Source of the DNA: Oscheius tipulae
Taxonomy: Eukaryota > Nematoda > Chromadorea > Rhabditida > Rhabditidae
Assembly: GCA_037178975.1 (NCBI GenBank)
Contig: JASJZH010000001.1
Location: forward strand, 6,866,501 to 6,930,500
Direction of reading: 5' to 3'
Length of the DNA stretch: 64,000 nt
Position 1 is the first letter of the stretch; the number at the start of each line of letters is the position of its first letter. The position numbers and the translations under genes were made by a program. Below the pieces are notes generated by a model. The model saw only the letters and a program-made list of their open reading frames with translations. It was not told the DNA's origin and ran no database searches. Below are positions 21,600 to 35,369 of this stretch, one piece after another.

Positions 21600-24500
21600 A
21601 TGGAACCGCAGAGCAGCGGAGTCTCTCGTCCCAGTGGAATTCTGTCCAGTGCCCTTTGGGATTTGAAGATGGAAAAGAAGGAGGGAACTTCCGGGAAGGT
21701 TAGTCTCTTTCTACATTAATTTTTTTTTTCAAGCTCATATCTAAATCTTTTTTTCAGGACCCACCACTCGTCTTACCGAAACGTCCACGATCAGCTGATG
21801 GCAAGCCGGGACTGCTGGGTAGCGCTTTGAGGGAAATGAAGACGGCACAGAAGGAAATCGAACAGATACGCTTGGAAGAGAGCAGTCGACTCGGAATCCT
21901 GGGAAAAGCTCTGGAAGAGATCAAGGACCAACGCTATATAAGGAGAAGTGTGAGTCGGGAGGAACGGAGGAAAGAATGAATCCTTTTTAGAGTCTATCCG
22001 CCTTGGAGCCTCCGCGACCGGCGTCCAGTTCTGGCAGACTGGGGATGATAGAGACCTTGCTGAGGAATCCGGATCAAGAAGAACTGGAGAAGTTGGGCTT
22101 GAAAGAAATGATCGGAGCGGGTTCGGAAGAGGAAAGAGGTCCTCCGGGAATCAGAAGAGTTTCTGGAGTCGCGCCCTTTGTCAAGCAGAAAACACGAGAA
22201 AACCTGCATGAAAAAGAAGAAGAGGATATTTTTACAAAACAGTCGACTTCAAATGGACCACCTCTGGAAACCTCACTGTCTCGAGAATCTAGGGAAGAGA
22301 AAGACATTGACTTATCTCTCGCTGATCCAGCCACGAAGATACTGTACTTTTCGAAGAGATCCGAATGGTCGGCCGTGATGGAACAACTGAACAAAACGGC
22401 CAGACCGGACTTTTCTCCTACGGATCAGGTATCACGAAATAAGTATCCTATCGTCGGTTTCAGCACGGGTTCAATGGTCTTCTGCTAGCTGTCAAGGACG
22501 GAAGGCTAGACGTTTTCAGAAGGATGGTCTCCTGTGGCGCAGATGTCGCCGTTGTTACCAAGGATCAACGGAATGCGGCTCACATAGCAGTAATGTATGC
22601 TGGAGTAGAAATGTTGTCAGCTGTTCTCTCTAACAACAAGGATCTACTGAGGAAACCGGCCGGGGTGAGTTCATTCCCTTATAACAAATAGCCTTTTGAA
22701 TGAGAGATCTGAAACCCCTAAAGGACAAGTATTCGCACGTGTTCTTCGCTTTTTTGGTGTGCAAGGTTTCGTAGATAATGTCTTCCGGAGTCCCCGCGGG
22801 TGAGACACACCCGGCATTACTATATAACAAACTACGCGAGTGGGAGCACTATTATAGGTCGAGGGGGAAATAACCCTAAGGGAACACATACAAATGTCAT
22901 TTTCAGCCGAAATCACAACTTCCGATACATGTTGCCTGCGAGAGAAGGTCCAAGCGGAGTTATCCGTTGGTGAAGAGAATACTGGATGATTTTGACCAGC
23001 GACTCTCGGTCGACGGCGAAGACTCTCTTCCTATTCATCTGGCATTTAAGTCATCGAACTTCCCGCTGGCAGAAATGTTGCTCGGACAAAGAGGCGAAGA
23101 ACAGGCAACTTCGAGAGACGGTGCCGGGGACAGTCTTCTTCACATCGCTGCGAGGAGCGGAAGCATGGGTCAGTACGAGAATTTCAATAGGACAAAAATT
23201 GATTTTAGAAGCCGTTCGACTGGCCATTGCCGCTGGCTGTGACAATGCAAATGCACAAAACAAGATAGGAAGAACCCCGCTGCATGAAGTCGCCCAAATC
23301 GGAGACTCGAACCTTCTCAAGATTATGTTCAAGCTTCACGCGGACGCAAATATCCACGATAAGGATGACAAGACGGCAGTTCATGTGGCAGCTGAAAAAG
23401 GGAATACGGACATGGTCGAGTCACTTATCGACAAGTTCGGAGGATCCATCAGGGCGAGGACAAAAGACGGCAGTACACTTCTTCACATCGCAGCCAGTTC
23501 AGGACATACCAGCACGGCTTTGGCCTTCTTGAAACGGGGTAGGTCAGCGGGGGGACTGGAAATCTGGTCATTCTTTACTGATTGTCATAATTTCAATAAG
23601 GTACGAACTTTAGGTGTTCCTCTCTTCATGCCAAACAAGAAAGGAGCCCTCGGACTTCATGCCGCAGCTGCTGCCGGCTTCAACGAAGTTGTCAAGATGC
23701 TCATAGCTCGAGGAACCTCTGTGGATATTCGAACCAAAGACAACTACACTGCCTTACACGTTGCTGTCCAGTCGGGAAAGGCGTCAGTAGTTGAGACTCT
23801 TCTCGGAGCAGGCGCCGACATTCACGTCAGAGGAGGAGAACTGGGACAGACTGCCCTGCACATCGGTCTGTTAGAGTACCTGTAACATGAACTTTCGAGT
23901 TCAGCCTCGTCTCTCGACGGTCCTGAGGCCCGAGAATGTGCTATGATGCTCTTGAAATCCGGAGGACAGCCAGATGTGCCACAGGAGGACGGAGAAACTT
24001 GTCTTCATCTGGCCGCTAGAAATGGAAACAAGGAGATTATTAGGTAAAAGGTTTACAGCTTACCGGTAAACTTTTTCAGGTTGTTGCTGAATGAGAACGC
24101 GAATGCGATGATCGCCTCGAATACCGGAGAGACACCGCTCCATGTTGCTGCCAAGTCGTGCAACTACGAGGCTGGACAGATGCTTTTGACAGATTTGGCC
24201 AAGACCTTGTCTCCTGAGCAGATCAAAGAGTATGTCAATCGAAGAACCAATGTGAGTTGTCTTCTCCTATACGAGGAAAATAAACTCTAGGAGGGTGGCT
24301 TCACGGCAGTACATTACGCAGCTGAGATACAGTCGAATCAACTGCACTTTCCGGGAGAAGATGCCAAATTGGTCAATTTGTTGATTGACTACGGTGGACA
24401 GGTGTGCCTTCTTTGGGCTCTTTCACAAATACTAAGTTACAGGCTGAGATTCAGTCGACTATCACATCCGAAACGGCAATGCACATGGCTGCCAGATCGG

Positions 24501-27500
24501 GAAATCAGGCAGTTCTACTGGCCATCGTGAACAAGATAGGAGCTGGAACGGTCCAGATTGTCCAGAACAAACAGAGCAAAGTGCGTAGACTCTCTTCCTT
24601 CAAACATCTAAAGTTCAGAACGGCTGGTCACCCCTTCTGGAAGCGTGCGCTCGAGGACATACGGGAGTAGCCAACATTCTTCTACAGCACCATGCCCGTA
24701 TCGATGTGTTCGACGACAACGGAAGAACTGCGCTTCATTTGGCTGCACTCAATGGGCATCTGGCCATCGTTCATCTCCTTCTCCAGCACAAGGCCTTCGT
24801 CAACAGGTAACCAAGACTGAATTCACACAATAAAAAACGCACAGCAAATCGAAAACTGGTGAGGCCCCTCTTCATCTAGCAGCTCAAAATGGGCACGTGA
24901 AAGTGGTCAATGTGCTGGTTCAAGATCATGGAGCCAGTCTGGAAGCAATCACTTTGGACAATCAGACCGCGTTGCATTTCGCTGCCAAGTTCGGACAACT
25001 CGGTGTCTCACAGACACTCCTCGCCTTGGGAGCTAATCCGAATGCTAGAGATGACAAAGGACAGACACCGCTTCATCTGGCAGCCGAGAATGACTATCCC
25101 GATGTGGTCAAGCTGTTCTTGAAGATGAAGCAGAACAATCGAGGAGTCTTGACAGCTATTGACCACAATGGATTCACTTGCGCTCATATCGCTGCTATGA
25201 AGGTGGGTTTCGGATTGTACTGTTAGTCTTCGAGTTCTGCAAAAGAATTGATTTTGACAATCCTGTGCACTGTGAGCAAAGAAAAACACATTCAGGGATC
25301 ACTTGCCGTGGTCCGTGAGCTGATGATGATCGACAAGGCAATGGTCATCCAAGCCAAGACGAAGACATTGGAGGCGACAACTCTCCACATGGCAGCTGCT
25401 GGTGGACATGCGAACATCGTCAAGATTCTTTTGGAGAATGGCGCCAATGCTGAAGATGAGAACGCCCACGGAATGACAGCTCTGCATCTTGGAGCCAAAA
25501 ACGGATTTGTGTCCATCTTGGAGGCATTCGACAAGCCGTTATGGAGGCGTTGTTCTCGAAAAGTTTGTTCATCAATGAGTTGGTATTTTTCTCGGTTACA
25601 GACTGGACTGAATGCCCTTCACATCGCTGCCTACTACGGGAATTCGGACTTTGTGAACGAGATGCTCAAACATGTGCCAGCTTCGATTCGATCCGAACCG
25701 CCTATCTATAATCATCACGTAGTCAAGGAGTTTGCAACAGAGTATGGCTTCACTCCGCTTCATCTGGCAGCTCAGTCCGGACATGATGCTTTGGTTCGAA
25801 TGTTACTCAATCAGCAGCAGGTTCAAGTGGACGCCACCAGCACAACCATGGTTAGTTCCAATGGTGACTGAGTTTGATACCGACTACTCAATTCGAAGGA
25901 TAATACAATCTCTTATCCCTAGTTACAATTCAAAACTTATATTTCCAGAATGTCATTCCCCTTCACCTGGCAGCACAACAGGGTCACATAGCGGTCGTGG
26001 GAATGCTTCTGTCCCGATCGACCCAACAGCAACATGCCAAAGATTGGCGTGGTCGAACTCCGCTTCACCTGGCAGCCATGAATGGTCACTACGAGATGGT
26101 CTCTCTGCTCATAGCTCAGGGCTCGAATATCAATGTGATGGATCAGAATGGCTGGACTGGAATGCATTACGCAACCAAGGCTGGTCATCTGAATGTCGTT
26201 CAGCTTTTTGTCAAGGGAGGAGCGGACGCCTTGGCTGAAACCAAGGAGGGAAAAGTAGGGAATTGTGACAGTCAAGTTCCAACGATTGTAGGTTCCGTTG
26301 TGTTTCGCAGCTGCCCACAACCACATCGAGTGTCTGCGATTCCTGCTGAAACAGAAACACGACACTCATCAGCTGATGGAAGATCGAAAGTTCGTCTTCG
26401 ATCTGATGGTCTGCGGAAAAGGAAACGAGAATCAGCCTCTGCAAGAATTCATCCTACAGAGTCCAGCTCCGATCGATACGGCTGTCAAATTGTCCGCTCT
26501 CTACAGGTAAGAGATTGCGTTTTAGTGAAACCTTGTCTTTTCAGAGACATGTCGGAGAAAGAGAAGGAACGAGCCAAAGACCTAATGAATGTGTCAGTCT
26601 TCTCCGAGAACATGGCTGTCGAACTTCTGGGAATCACGGCCACCGAGTACAATGCAGCCCTTCTTCTGAAGGCACGAGATAATCGTGGCAAGCCACTTCT
26701 TGACGTGCTGATTGAGAACGAACAGGTGAGTCAAGAGACAGATGCTTATTCTGTTCTTAGAAGGAGGTTGTCTCCTACGCGTCTGTTCAACGCTACTTGA
26801 CCGAGATCTGGACAGCCAGAGTCGACTGGTCTTTCGGGAAGACTGTTGCCTTCTGTCTCTTCGTCCTGATCTGTCCACCAGCTTGGTTCTACTTCTCACT
26901 CCCGCTGGACAGCCGAATCGGACGAGCTCCCATCATCAAGTTCGTCTGTCACATCGTCTCTCACATCTACTTCACCTTCTTGCTGACCATCGTCGTGTTG
27001 AACATCACACACAAGATGTCAGTTCTTTTATGGAGACTCTCAGTTAAGTTCTAGGTACGAAACGACGTCTGTCATTCCCAACTCCGTGGAATGGGTTCTG
27101 CTGCTCTGGCTCTCGGGAAATCTGGTCTCTGAACTGTCCACAATGGGAGGAGGAAGTGGCCTCGGAATAGTCAAAGTGCTCATTCTGGCTCTCTCCGCAA
27201 TAGCAATTGCCATCCATGTGCTGGCTTTCCTCCTACCTGCTGTCTTTCTCACCCATCTGGACAACGATGAAAAGCTGCATTTCGCCAGAACCATGTTGTA
27301 CCTGAAGAACCAGCTGTTCGCCTTTGCTCTCTTGTTTGCATTCGTCCAATTCCTGGACTTTCTCACAGTACACCATCTCTTCGGTCCGTGGGCTATCATC
27401 ATCAGGTAGGAGAAGATAAAAGATCAAAACAACTGCTTCTAGGGATCTTATGTACGATCTGGCCCGTTTCTTGGTGATTCTGCTCTTGTTCGTTGCTGGT

Positions 27501-28726
27501 TTCACCCTACACGTTACGTCAATTTTTCAGGTCTTTATTGGTTCCTGTTCTCTAGAAATTTTATTTTCAGCCCGCTTACCAGCCGATGGACGAAGACAGT
27601 GCTGAGTTGATGCGTCTGGCATCTCCCGAACAAACTCTCGAAATGCTCTTCTTCTCGCTCTTCGGTCTAGTCGAGCCCGACAGTATGCCTCCACTTCATC
27701 TGGTGCCAGACTTTGCCAAAATCATCCTCAAACTGCTCTTTGGCATCTACATGATGGTCACTCTGATTGTGCTGATCAATCTGTTGATTGCTATGATGTC
27801 CGACACCTACCAGCGGATCCAAGCGCAGTCGGACAAGGTGCTTGTGTTAATTGTTGAGGGAAAATGGGATTTAGGAATGGAAGTTTGGTCGAGCCATTCT
27901 GATCAGACAGATGAACAAGAGAATGGCCACGCCGTCTCCAATCAATATGCTGACCCGATTCATCGTGGTCTGCAAGGTTGCCTGGAGGAACAAGAGTGAG
28001 TTTGTGAATCTTGTTTCCTGCTGAAACAGGACTTTTGTACGCTAAGTTATATCTCAAATATGACTCGCGTGTTTGGTCTCGTTTTAAAGGGCTTGGAGAG
28101 CCAGAGATAATGGAAACACTTAAGGACCGAGAACTACTTGTCAAAAGTAATATTCCAAGGCGGCGGGCTCGGCTTCCGAATCAGCCTGCTCTAGTTTTAG
28201 GCCAATCAAGTCTTGTCTACGCCCTACGGGCTCCCGTTATCTATTTGGCTTTGATTTGATAAAGAAAAAAGATGAAAGCATATGAAGAAAGCCTAATAAC
28301 ATTTGCCAATGTCATTGCCTCCTCAAAAAAAGCCAGAATGAGCCTGCCGTGGCGCGAGCTCGAATACAGGTCGCGCGAACAGCGTAGCATTACACGAAGC
28401 ACAAATCCAACGCTTTTTTTTTTAAGAGAAGAACCTTTCAGAAATAGTAATTTTCAGTGAGAATGTGCACCCAGAAGGCACAGACTGATCTTCGCTACGA
28501 GGAGAACATCGACGCGTTCTCGATGGGAGGCGGCCAGCCGGGTCGGGCCGAGGATGCCATGAGAGACGATACCTCTAATGTCCATGGTACCTCATCTGGC
28601 GAAGGAGGCGAGCTGGGTACTTCGGCCGATTGGTCGATTGAAAGTGTTATCGATTGGAAGAGAATCGTCTCCATGTACTATCAAATCAACGGGATACGGG
28701 ATGAGGAGGCAGCTGTTGAAGAATAG
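21600..28726 (+). CDS. TRPN1: TRPN1/NOMPC mechanosensitive channel
   Basis: Force-gated cation channel of ciliated mechanoreceptors. A charged N-terminal segment (MEPQSSGVSRPSG..., exons at 21600, 21758 and 21991) leads into a very long ankyrin array from about 22460 to 26300. Typical units are NGWSPLLEACARGHTGVANI, RTALHLAALNGHLAIVHLLL and QTPLHLAAENDYPDVVKLFL. A linker with ELLGITATEYNAALLL precedes six membrane segments (about 26820-27790), the pore/filter segment FFSLFGLVEPDSMPPL and the S6 helix ending NLLIAMMSDTYQRIQ. The TRP helix EWKFGRAILI follows the intron that starts after SDK. The C-tail ends GIRDEEAAVEE. More than twenty short introns; longer ones at about 22668-22906 and 28000-28457. 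The frame closes across every intron I checked. It converges with SCYL1, 241 bp away. The ankyrin tether is the spring of the family (29 repeats in fly); I could not count repeats exactly. Confidence 0.95.
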
Positions 28727-28967
28727 TCTTTCTTTTCTGTCATTCAAACGAGTCTTTCCGGTATACAATGTTTTTCACTCTTTCTCTTTCCACTATTGGG
28801 TATTTCCAGTTGATAAATCTGTTTTTTTTAATATACTTTTTATCTATAAAATGTGGATAAGACGGCTACAACCACCAGTAAAAAAGCAGTTTACATATCA
28901 CAATGAATTGAAGCTAATTAGGATAAAACAAACCCGTACCCGAATATACTGTATCCAAAAAATTCGA

Positions 28968-31813
28968 TCACCAGTCGGCAAAATCTTCTTCTTTGGCTGG
29001 AGCAGCCTTGACCGGGGCCAGTTTCATGGCTCCTTTCGTTGATTTCTTGTCGGCAAGCTCTTTCTTTCTCGCCTCCTGGCGAGCCAGGAGTTCGGCTTTT
29101 CTAGTGTCTGAAAAGGAATTACTCCTAAGCTGGAAAAGACGACTGACCACGATCCTTATTTAATGTCACCGGAGCCTTTATTGCCACTTTAGCTGCTGGG
29201 ATCGGATCTTCTGCCCATCCGCCGTCGTCCCATCCTCCGGAGCTCGCACCAGTGGTTGGTTCGAAATCATCCCAACCGCTTGAAACAGGTGGAGCAGGAC
29301 TGGCACCTAAAATAGTCGGCTGAGGAACAGAACAAGACTGGACACACTTTTCGGAGCGGGTTTGGCTGTAATTTTAATCTCTTGACTGATCTTCTTTTCC
29401 AATGGTTTAGCAGCAGGCTTGACTGCTTGTTTCGTAGTAGGGGCTGACTCCCAGCCACTACTCCAATCGTCTTCATCATCGCCTCCATCAGCAGCAGTGG
29501 GTGTTTCGGGAGCGTCAGCCCATTCGTCTTTGATCTCATCGTCATCCAAATCACCCCAACCATCGCTATTAGGAGATATGCTACTGCTTCCGCCAGTTGT
29601 TTCGCTCGTCTTGATCTCTGAATTATTTGAATACAAAAGAAATAGCAAAAACTACCTGGCTTGACAGTAGGAGCTTGATTTGCCGGCTGATTCGGCTTCG
29701 TCTCCGGCGGCTTGTTCTCAACTTTAAGGAATTTGCCGGACAATGATTTGAGAGCCCAGTTTGCCCATTGAGGTACCTGAACATTTATGTACACAGCGGA
29801 TTGCTGTAACAACCTCACCTTATCACTGCTGAGAAGTGACGTGCTGCCCGCTTTGACTTCGGCTTCAAGCTCGGGTATAATCTCCGGGTTCTGACTGGCC
29901 TTTTCGAGTTTCTCCAAGAAACCATTCATGGCTTTAAAAGCCTGTTCTCTCACCTGAATATAATATTGTTAGTAAAATTAAACAGAGCCTACATCTTTTT
30001 CCGGATCACAAGTGAGAGGTGAGATGGCTGGCAAGATTCTGTTGGCAACCTCGATCAGCGAAAAGAACTGTTGAGTGGCGGAGACAGCCAAAACAGCCGC
30101 ATGACGTGCTGGAGGGAAGGGATCTTTCATTCCACGGCTGAAGGCGCCGCTCAAGATGGACTGTCGCTTCGAGGGATGCAAAAGACCGGCTATTTTTCCA
30201 AGACAGATTGTCGTGTTCGTTCGAATACCGCCATGCTCATCTCCGCCTAAACTTTATATTTTCCTTCGAACGGAACGTGCAACTAACCCTGCAACCGAGC
30301 AAAATGCTTCATCAACTCTACATTCAAGTTATGATGGTTAAGTTTATCGGCTAAGATGACCATGGCTTTTACGGTACTTTCTCTGACGACTGGGGATGTG
30401 TCGGAGAACCCGACCACGATATTTCTGAAAGAGAAAAAAAGTTATAAATGGGGAGAAGAAAAAACATACCCGAAGATTTTGTCGTTAACTAGTTGTGAAG
30501 AAAGATGTGGACCAAATTCTTCAATCTTGTCAAGTAGCTTCACACGAGTCATTCTATCAGTACTTCCAAAGAGCTGTAGCATGTATTTGGTTAGGAATTC
30601 AGTGGAAATTACCTTGACCAGACAGGGTACAATCTTCCTTTGATACTCGTCCTCTTCCAGGAGACGCCCCAATTTGAAAAGTGGGATGAGAATGTTCGGA
30701 CCAGCATCTCCGTATTCATATGTCTGAAGAAAATGGTAAAACGTTTACGGGAAGCTCACCATAATGAGTCGAGGCAGAATCTTGTATTTGGCAATATCAT
30801 CCGGAAAGATGTCGAGATTTTCTCGCAGATGAGTGAAAAAGGGCTGCTTCTCGCTGGCTTCTTTCAACTGGAATTCCTCGAGGAAGAGCAGAGTGTCGAC
30901 GAATTTGTTTTTGAAAAACCCTCCAGTAGCCCGGCAGTCTGGACTTTTTATTAGAACAAGCAGATAGAAGGCGTACCTCGAATGAGCTCTCCAAAAGATA
31001 TTTTCGAGGCAGATGGAGAAGCCAGTTTTCTGTAGAGATCAAGAAGACGCTGGCTGATCTTTCCTGGCGGAGGAGCTTTCCCAATCGAGCGATCCTCGAA
31101 TCCGTTGAAAATCTCCCAGATGAGAATTGCTAGCTGATTTGCGTCGTCCTGTGGATTACTGAAACTGATCAGTTTCTCTAGATATCAAGCAAAGTGCTTA
31201 CGTTAATGAGACGACATTTTGAAGAGAGTGGAGTTTCCAATCTCCGCCAGCTGTAACAAAGACGGCTTCTCTTACTCTCATATGCATAAGTTTGGCCTCG
31301 TGTAGGAATTTCAGCCCGTTCTAAAACGAAAACTCTAAAAATACTTATGGAAGACATTCCATGACTTGAAAGAGTCCCCATGAAACAACAAATTCCTTTT
31401 TAGGGCCGTCCAAACCGGCTCTTTCCAGATAGTTTCTTAGCGGCTGACCTTTTTCCGTGACTAAGTAGAAGGTGTTTTCTATCTGAACATCTCGTTTTCA
31501 ATGTTAAAGGGCTGAAGTTTCACCTCAATACTGTCCAAGTAAGTCAAAATGTTCGGATGTCGCATAGTCTTCAGTTTTTGAGCCTGTGCTCTTAGCACCG
31601 AGGCATCGGCACCGTTGGCCCAGAAAACCGTTGCCAGTTCTGTCGGCTCTGCCTAAAGGAACGGTTTCAGTCAAGAAAGGAACGACAACTTACCTTTTTG
31701 AATGAAGAAGCGACATTGAAGCCTTGCCAGGTGTATTCTCTATTAGCCGGAATGTCGAAGGCGAATTGTGATTTTGGGTCTCTCGCGAAGAACGAGGACA
31801 GCACGGAGGCCAT
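28968..31813 (-). CDS. SCYL1: SCYL1-like N-terminal kinase-like protein (COPI trafficking pseudokinase)
   Basis: Scaffold in COPI-dependent Golgi-to-ER traffic. Starts [17 protein letters not shown] with TTTCAG 7 nt upstream. The kinase-like domain reads [24 protein letters not shown], then [24 protein letters not shown]. It lacks the lysine and DFG signatures of active kinases, as the family does. HEAT-like repeats follow ([26 protein letters not shown]-type region [35 protein letters not shown]). The C-terminal part is acidic and low-complexity with several DGWGDLDDD-, DDWSSGWE- and EDFADW-type tryptophan motifs, as in SCYL1; these occupy the place of the COPI-binding tail. About 800 residues over many short introns. 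Divergent from MFAP1, with 234 bp between starts. Confidence 0.9.
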
Positions 31814-32047
31814 CAGGCCGCTGAAACTTGGGGTGATTTTACAGTTTCCAGGGCTAGAAAATGAATAAAAAGTGACTGGAAACAGATGGAAGTACTATTC
31901 TATTTTAGGATTACTGTAACCACTAGGTACGCAAAACGAGCATTGCTTTTCGTGCAAACGCTTACCAACCTCGCCCCACATTGTTTTTTTTTCGATATAC
32001 CTCAGCTGCCTTCTTTTTATTAACGCCTTTCATCACGTTTTTCAGGC

Positions 32048-33750
32048 ATGGGTGATTTCAACCCCCGCTTCGAGCAACGTGAAAGTGATGCCCGTGGTTT
32101 CGGAAGACAGCAGCTATCCACTTTGGGAGCAGTGCCGGTCAAAAATGACAAAGGGCAGATTGTAATGCAGAAGGTTAAAGTTAACCGCTACGTAGCCGGA
32201 AAAGTGTAAGTTTGTACAATGTCTATGATGTCGAACCCACGTTTTAGCCCAGAATTTGCTCGAGGCTACGATTCAGACGAGGAGGCGGAACAAAAACCCG
32301 ACAGAGAAGAGCGCGAGCGGCATGATCGTGATCGAGGAAGTGAACGTCGTGACAGGCACAAGGACCGGCATCGAGATCGACATGGAGACCGTGACAGGGA
32401 TCGTGATCGTCGCCATCACAGAGAAGAACGGTCTCGAGTGGTTGAAGAGCCGGAAATTCTCCCTCCTGAGCCTGAGTCGGAAGAAGATGAGACTGAAGTC
32501 GAAGAAAGACGGCAAAGAGCTAGGATGAGACGCATGGAGCTGGAGCAACAGCAGATAAAAGAAGAAGAGGAATACGGAAGTGATGAGGACGAGTTCGAAA
32601 GGAGACGACAAATGCTGAAAGACAAGGCCATGAAACGGGAACAGGACACTATGATGAAGGTTTGTCTATTCTTTCCAGAGCTTTTAAGGTCTCTGGTATG
32701 CAAAAAAAACTGGTGTTTTTTTTAGTTGGAGGTGGAAGATGAAGAAGAGGAGGAGGAAGAAGAAACTTCCGAAGAAGAGTCCAGTTCTGAAGAAGAGGAT
32801 GATACGCTGCCACGACTAAAACCTGTACGCTCTTTGTGTTCTGTATAATGTTACAGCAAGATTTCAGGTATTCGTCAGGAAGAAGGACCGAATCACTCTT
32901 CAGGAGGCGGAGAAGGAGCGTCTATTGGAAGAAGAACGCAAGAAGGAAGAAGAGTTGCGAAAGAAGGAACGCAAACAGGAAAGTATCCAGCTGGCTCAGA
33001 GGATCCGACAAGAGGAAGAAGAGCAAGAGCGCAGGCGAAAGGAAGAAAAGGATACTGTCGATCTGACATCGGTCGTGACAGACGATGAGAACGAGAATCT
33101 GGCCTACGAGCAGTGGAAACTGCGAGAAATGAAGAGACTTAAGAGAACGAGGTAATTTTTCCTTCTTTTTTTTTCATTATCTCCAGTCTGGCTAAATAGG
33201 GTAACAACTTGATTTTAAGAGACGAACGCGAGCACATGGCCAAGGAGAAGGCTGAACTGGATCGAATTCACAACATGAGTGAGGAGGAACGAATCAAATA
33301 CCTGAAGGCGAATCCTCGAATCGTTACCAACGCTCAAAATAAGGGCAAGTACAAGTTCCTCCAGAAGTACTTCCACAGAGGAGCTTTCTTCCTCGACGAG
33401 GAAGATGAGGTAATTTACTTTTATAGTAATTGTTCATATTGACTTTCAGATTTACACAAGGAACTTTGCCGAGGCAACAAACGAAGATATCGTGGATAAG
33501 ACTATTCTGCCCAAAGTCATGCAGGTGAAAAACTTCGGAAAGGCCTCCAGATCGAAATGGACTCATCTGACAGCCGAGGATACTACCGAACATCAAGGCG
33601 CTTGGTTTTCCGCAAATCAGCTCAATGTAAACTTTTACAACAAGCGTGCTGGTAAGTCTTTTGCTCTCTTCTTGCGTTTCAGTCAAACTTTTAGGCGGTG
33701 CCAAATCCGGATTCGAAAGGCCCAATGCGAAGAAGAGACGAATGCAGTAG
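32048..33750 (+). CDS. MFAP1: MFAP1 spliceosomal B-complex protein
   Basis: Component of the precatalytic spliceosome despite its historical name. Exon 1 (32048-32205: [19 protein letters not shown] ... VNRYVAGKV) joins at 32248 to [16 protein letters not shown] long charged RD/E region follows, then [19 protein letters not shown]. The conserved C-terminal half has EYSDEDEF-like [64 protein letters not shown] and FEKRAG-type [17 protein letters not shown]. It ends KKRRMQ. The conserved family order is complete. TTTTTCAG ends 2 nt before the ATG, the tightest example in the window of a trans-splice-like site. Confidence 0.95.
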
Positions 33751-33867
33751 ACCTGCTTTGTATATTGCTCCGATTGTTTATTTTGTTCCTGATCCTCAAT
33801 GAAAACTAAATTTCCTTGGGAGACAATATTTACAGCGGATAGTTTATTACAGAAAGTATCACAGAAT

Positions 33868-34385
33868 TTACCAGCAGTAATAGCTACCATCGTCGCTGTC
33901 AATCTCCTCTTCATTGGCATCTGAAAGGGTTCCGTGGAGAAGACACCGATCCTTGTTGACCTTCATCTCAGCCAATTGGAGAAAACAGTTGCAGTAGTTT
34001 TTCTAAAGAGTTGTTGGATTAAACATTGGATATTTCTTACCACAAGCGGAATGATTGATTTGGGGGAAGAGGGAAAGGACCACCATGAGTCGCTCTCTCC
34101 CGATTCCTGGATTTCTTCGTCGTCGAACTCCGAGACGAAATCTCCGAATGTGCAGCCGAATCCGGCACAACCGAAGCGGAGTCGGTGTTTCTACAAAGGA
34201 ATCTTGTATTGAGACAACCGTCATAGCAATGTGGACAAGAGACAGGGAGTAAAGAATAGACTTACCGTATTCTCCAGCGTTTCGGAGAAGGTTCCCCAGG
34301 TGCAACCGGCTTGATCACAGATCTCACACTGGGACTTGAATCCGAAGGTACAGTCAGGCTTGTTGTAGTTTTTACAGAGAGACAT
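33868..34385 (-). CDS. Unknown cysteine-rich protein with an internal repeat, no signal peptide
   Basis: Three exons (34385-34266, about 34194-34041, about 34002-33868) give about 135 residues. The N-terminus MSLCKNYNKPDCTFGF has no signal peptide. Two related blocks occur: DQAGCTWGTFSE and GFGCTFGDFVSE, each of the form G-C-T-(W/F)-G-x-F-x-(S/E). The cysteines are paired (CEICD, YCNCF) and the ends are acidic (SDANEEEIDSDDGS, then YYCW). The pattern suggests a metal-binding or disulfide-rich fold, but I recognise no family. It converges on MFAP1 with 117 bp between stops. Confidence 0.6.
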
Positions 34386-35369
34386 CTCGAAGAAAGCAGT
34401 AGATTGAACTGATACCGGACTGAATATACTTTTCCTTGCGTCGCTTTGCGTAGACTGGAAGCCGCCTCAGTCAAGTGAAATCGATATCACGAAGAACGCT
34501 ACCTCGAAAGGAGAGACAGACAGTGTAGAGAAACCTCAAAATAAAATATGGAAGAACAGAAAGATCCCAAATATTTTCATTTAGAGTTTAGCATTATGAC
34601 AAAGAGTGTTTTTTTTTTTGTTCACCCTCTTGTGCTATCTGCGCGACTTCATCTTTCTAACTTGGACATTGTCCACAGCCGCACTTCTCTTCGTTCGAAT
34701 CTTCTTTTTCGAAGTCTGCTGCGGAGGAGGTAGCGGCGGCGGTGGCTGTTTTGGCTCAGAACTACATGGAACCATGGCCGAGACCAAGGGAACCTCGCTC
34801 GTTTTCTGCCGAACCGGGACGTTTCTATCACCACAAGCCTTCTTTTTTGTTGTTCACGTCTGTCAGAACTTTGTCAACTTTTCTGGTCTGCCGGTGCTCC
34901 GCCTAGAACCAGACCATTGCCTTTGATCTAGATGATCACCTCCTCATCCCTAGGGTCAGTGATAGACCCTTGACTATTTTGAATCGAAACGTTCGCTAGA
35001 GAATCGGCTCTTAAGAAAACTTGTGCTTGTGAGTAGGAAGATACTGGGCATGTTGTCGTGAGCACTTGGAATTTCTTCAATCGGTAGCGGGAACTTTTAT
35101 CTGGGAAGTGGACGAGGAAGACATCTTTGTCCCTGTCTCTTCAATCACTCGGCTTGTCCTTTTGCAGTTGATCAGATTGAGTAGAGTTATGGTTAGTAGT
35201 AGCTGCAGTGCCTGTGGGCAAACTTTGCCAAGTTTTGAAGATGCTCTTCTCCTGCTTGAATTACTGTAGTTTTTAAATCGCAGGACTTTCAAAACACGCT
35301 CTGTTTTTATTACGATAAGTAGTTTCCAATTCTCCAGTTATTGAACAGAACAATAATCAGCCAGTGAAG
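34386..35369. other. Intergenic, no supportable gene
   Basis: About 1 kb between divergent small genes. A hydrophobic 106-codon plus-strand ORF (34606-34926) includes a glycine run (GGGSGGGG) but has no splice partners or coding bias. I treat it as chance. Confidence 0.45.

Noticed and set aside
28000-28457. Possible tRNA or nested gene in the last long TRPN1 intron
   Set aside because: No A/B box pair and no cloverleaf found; the short ORF there lacks coding character.
33324-33920. 198-codon minus-strand ORF
   Set aside because: Lies opposite the conserved C-terminal MFAP1 exons and crosses their introns.
34606-34926. Hydrophobic ORF with a glycine run
   Set aside because: Starts in a T tract; no codon bias or domain; likely chance.
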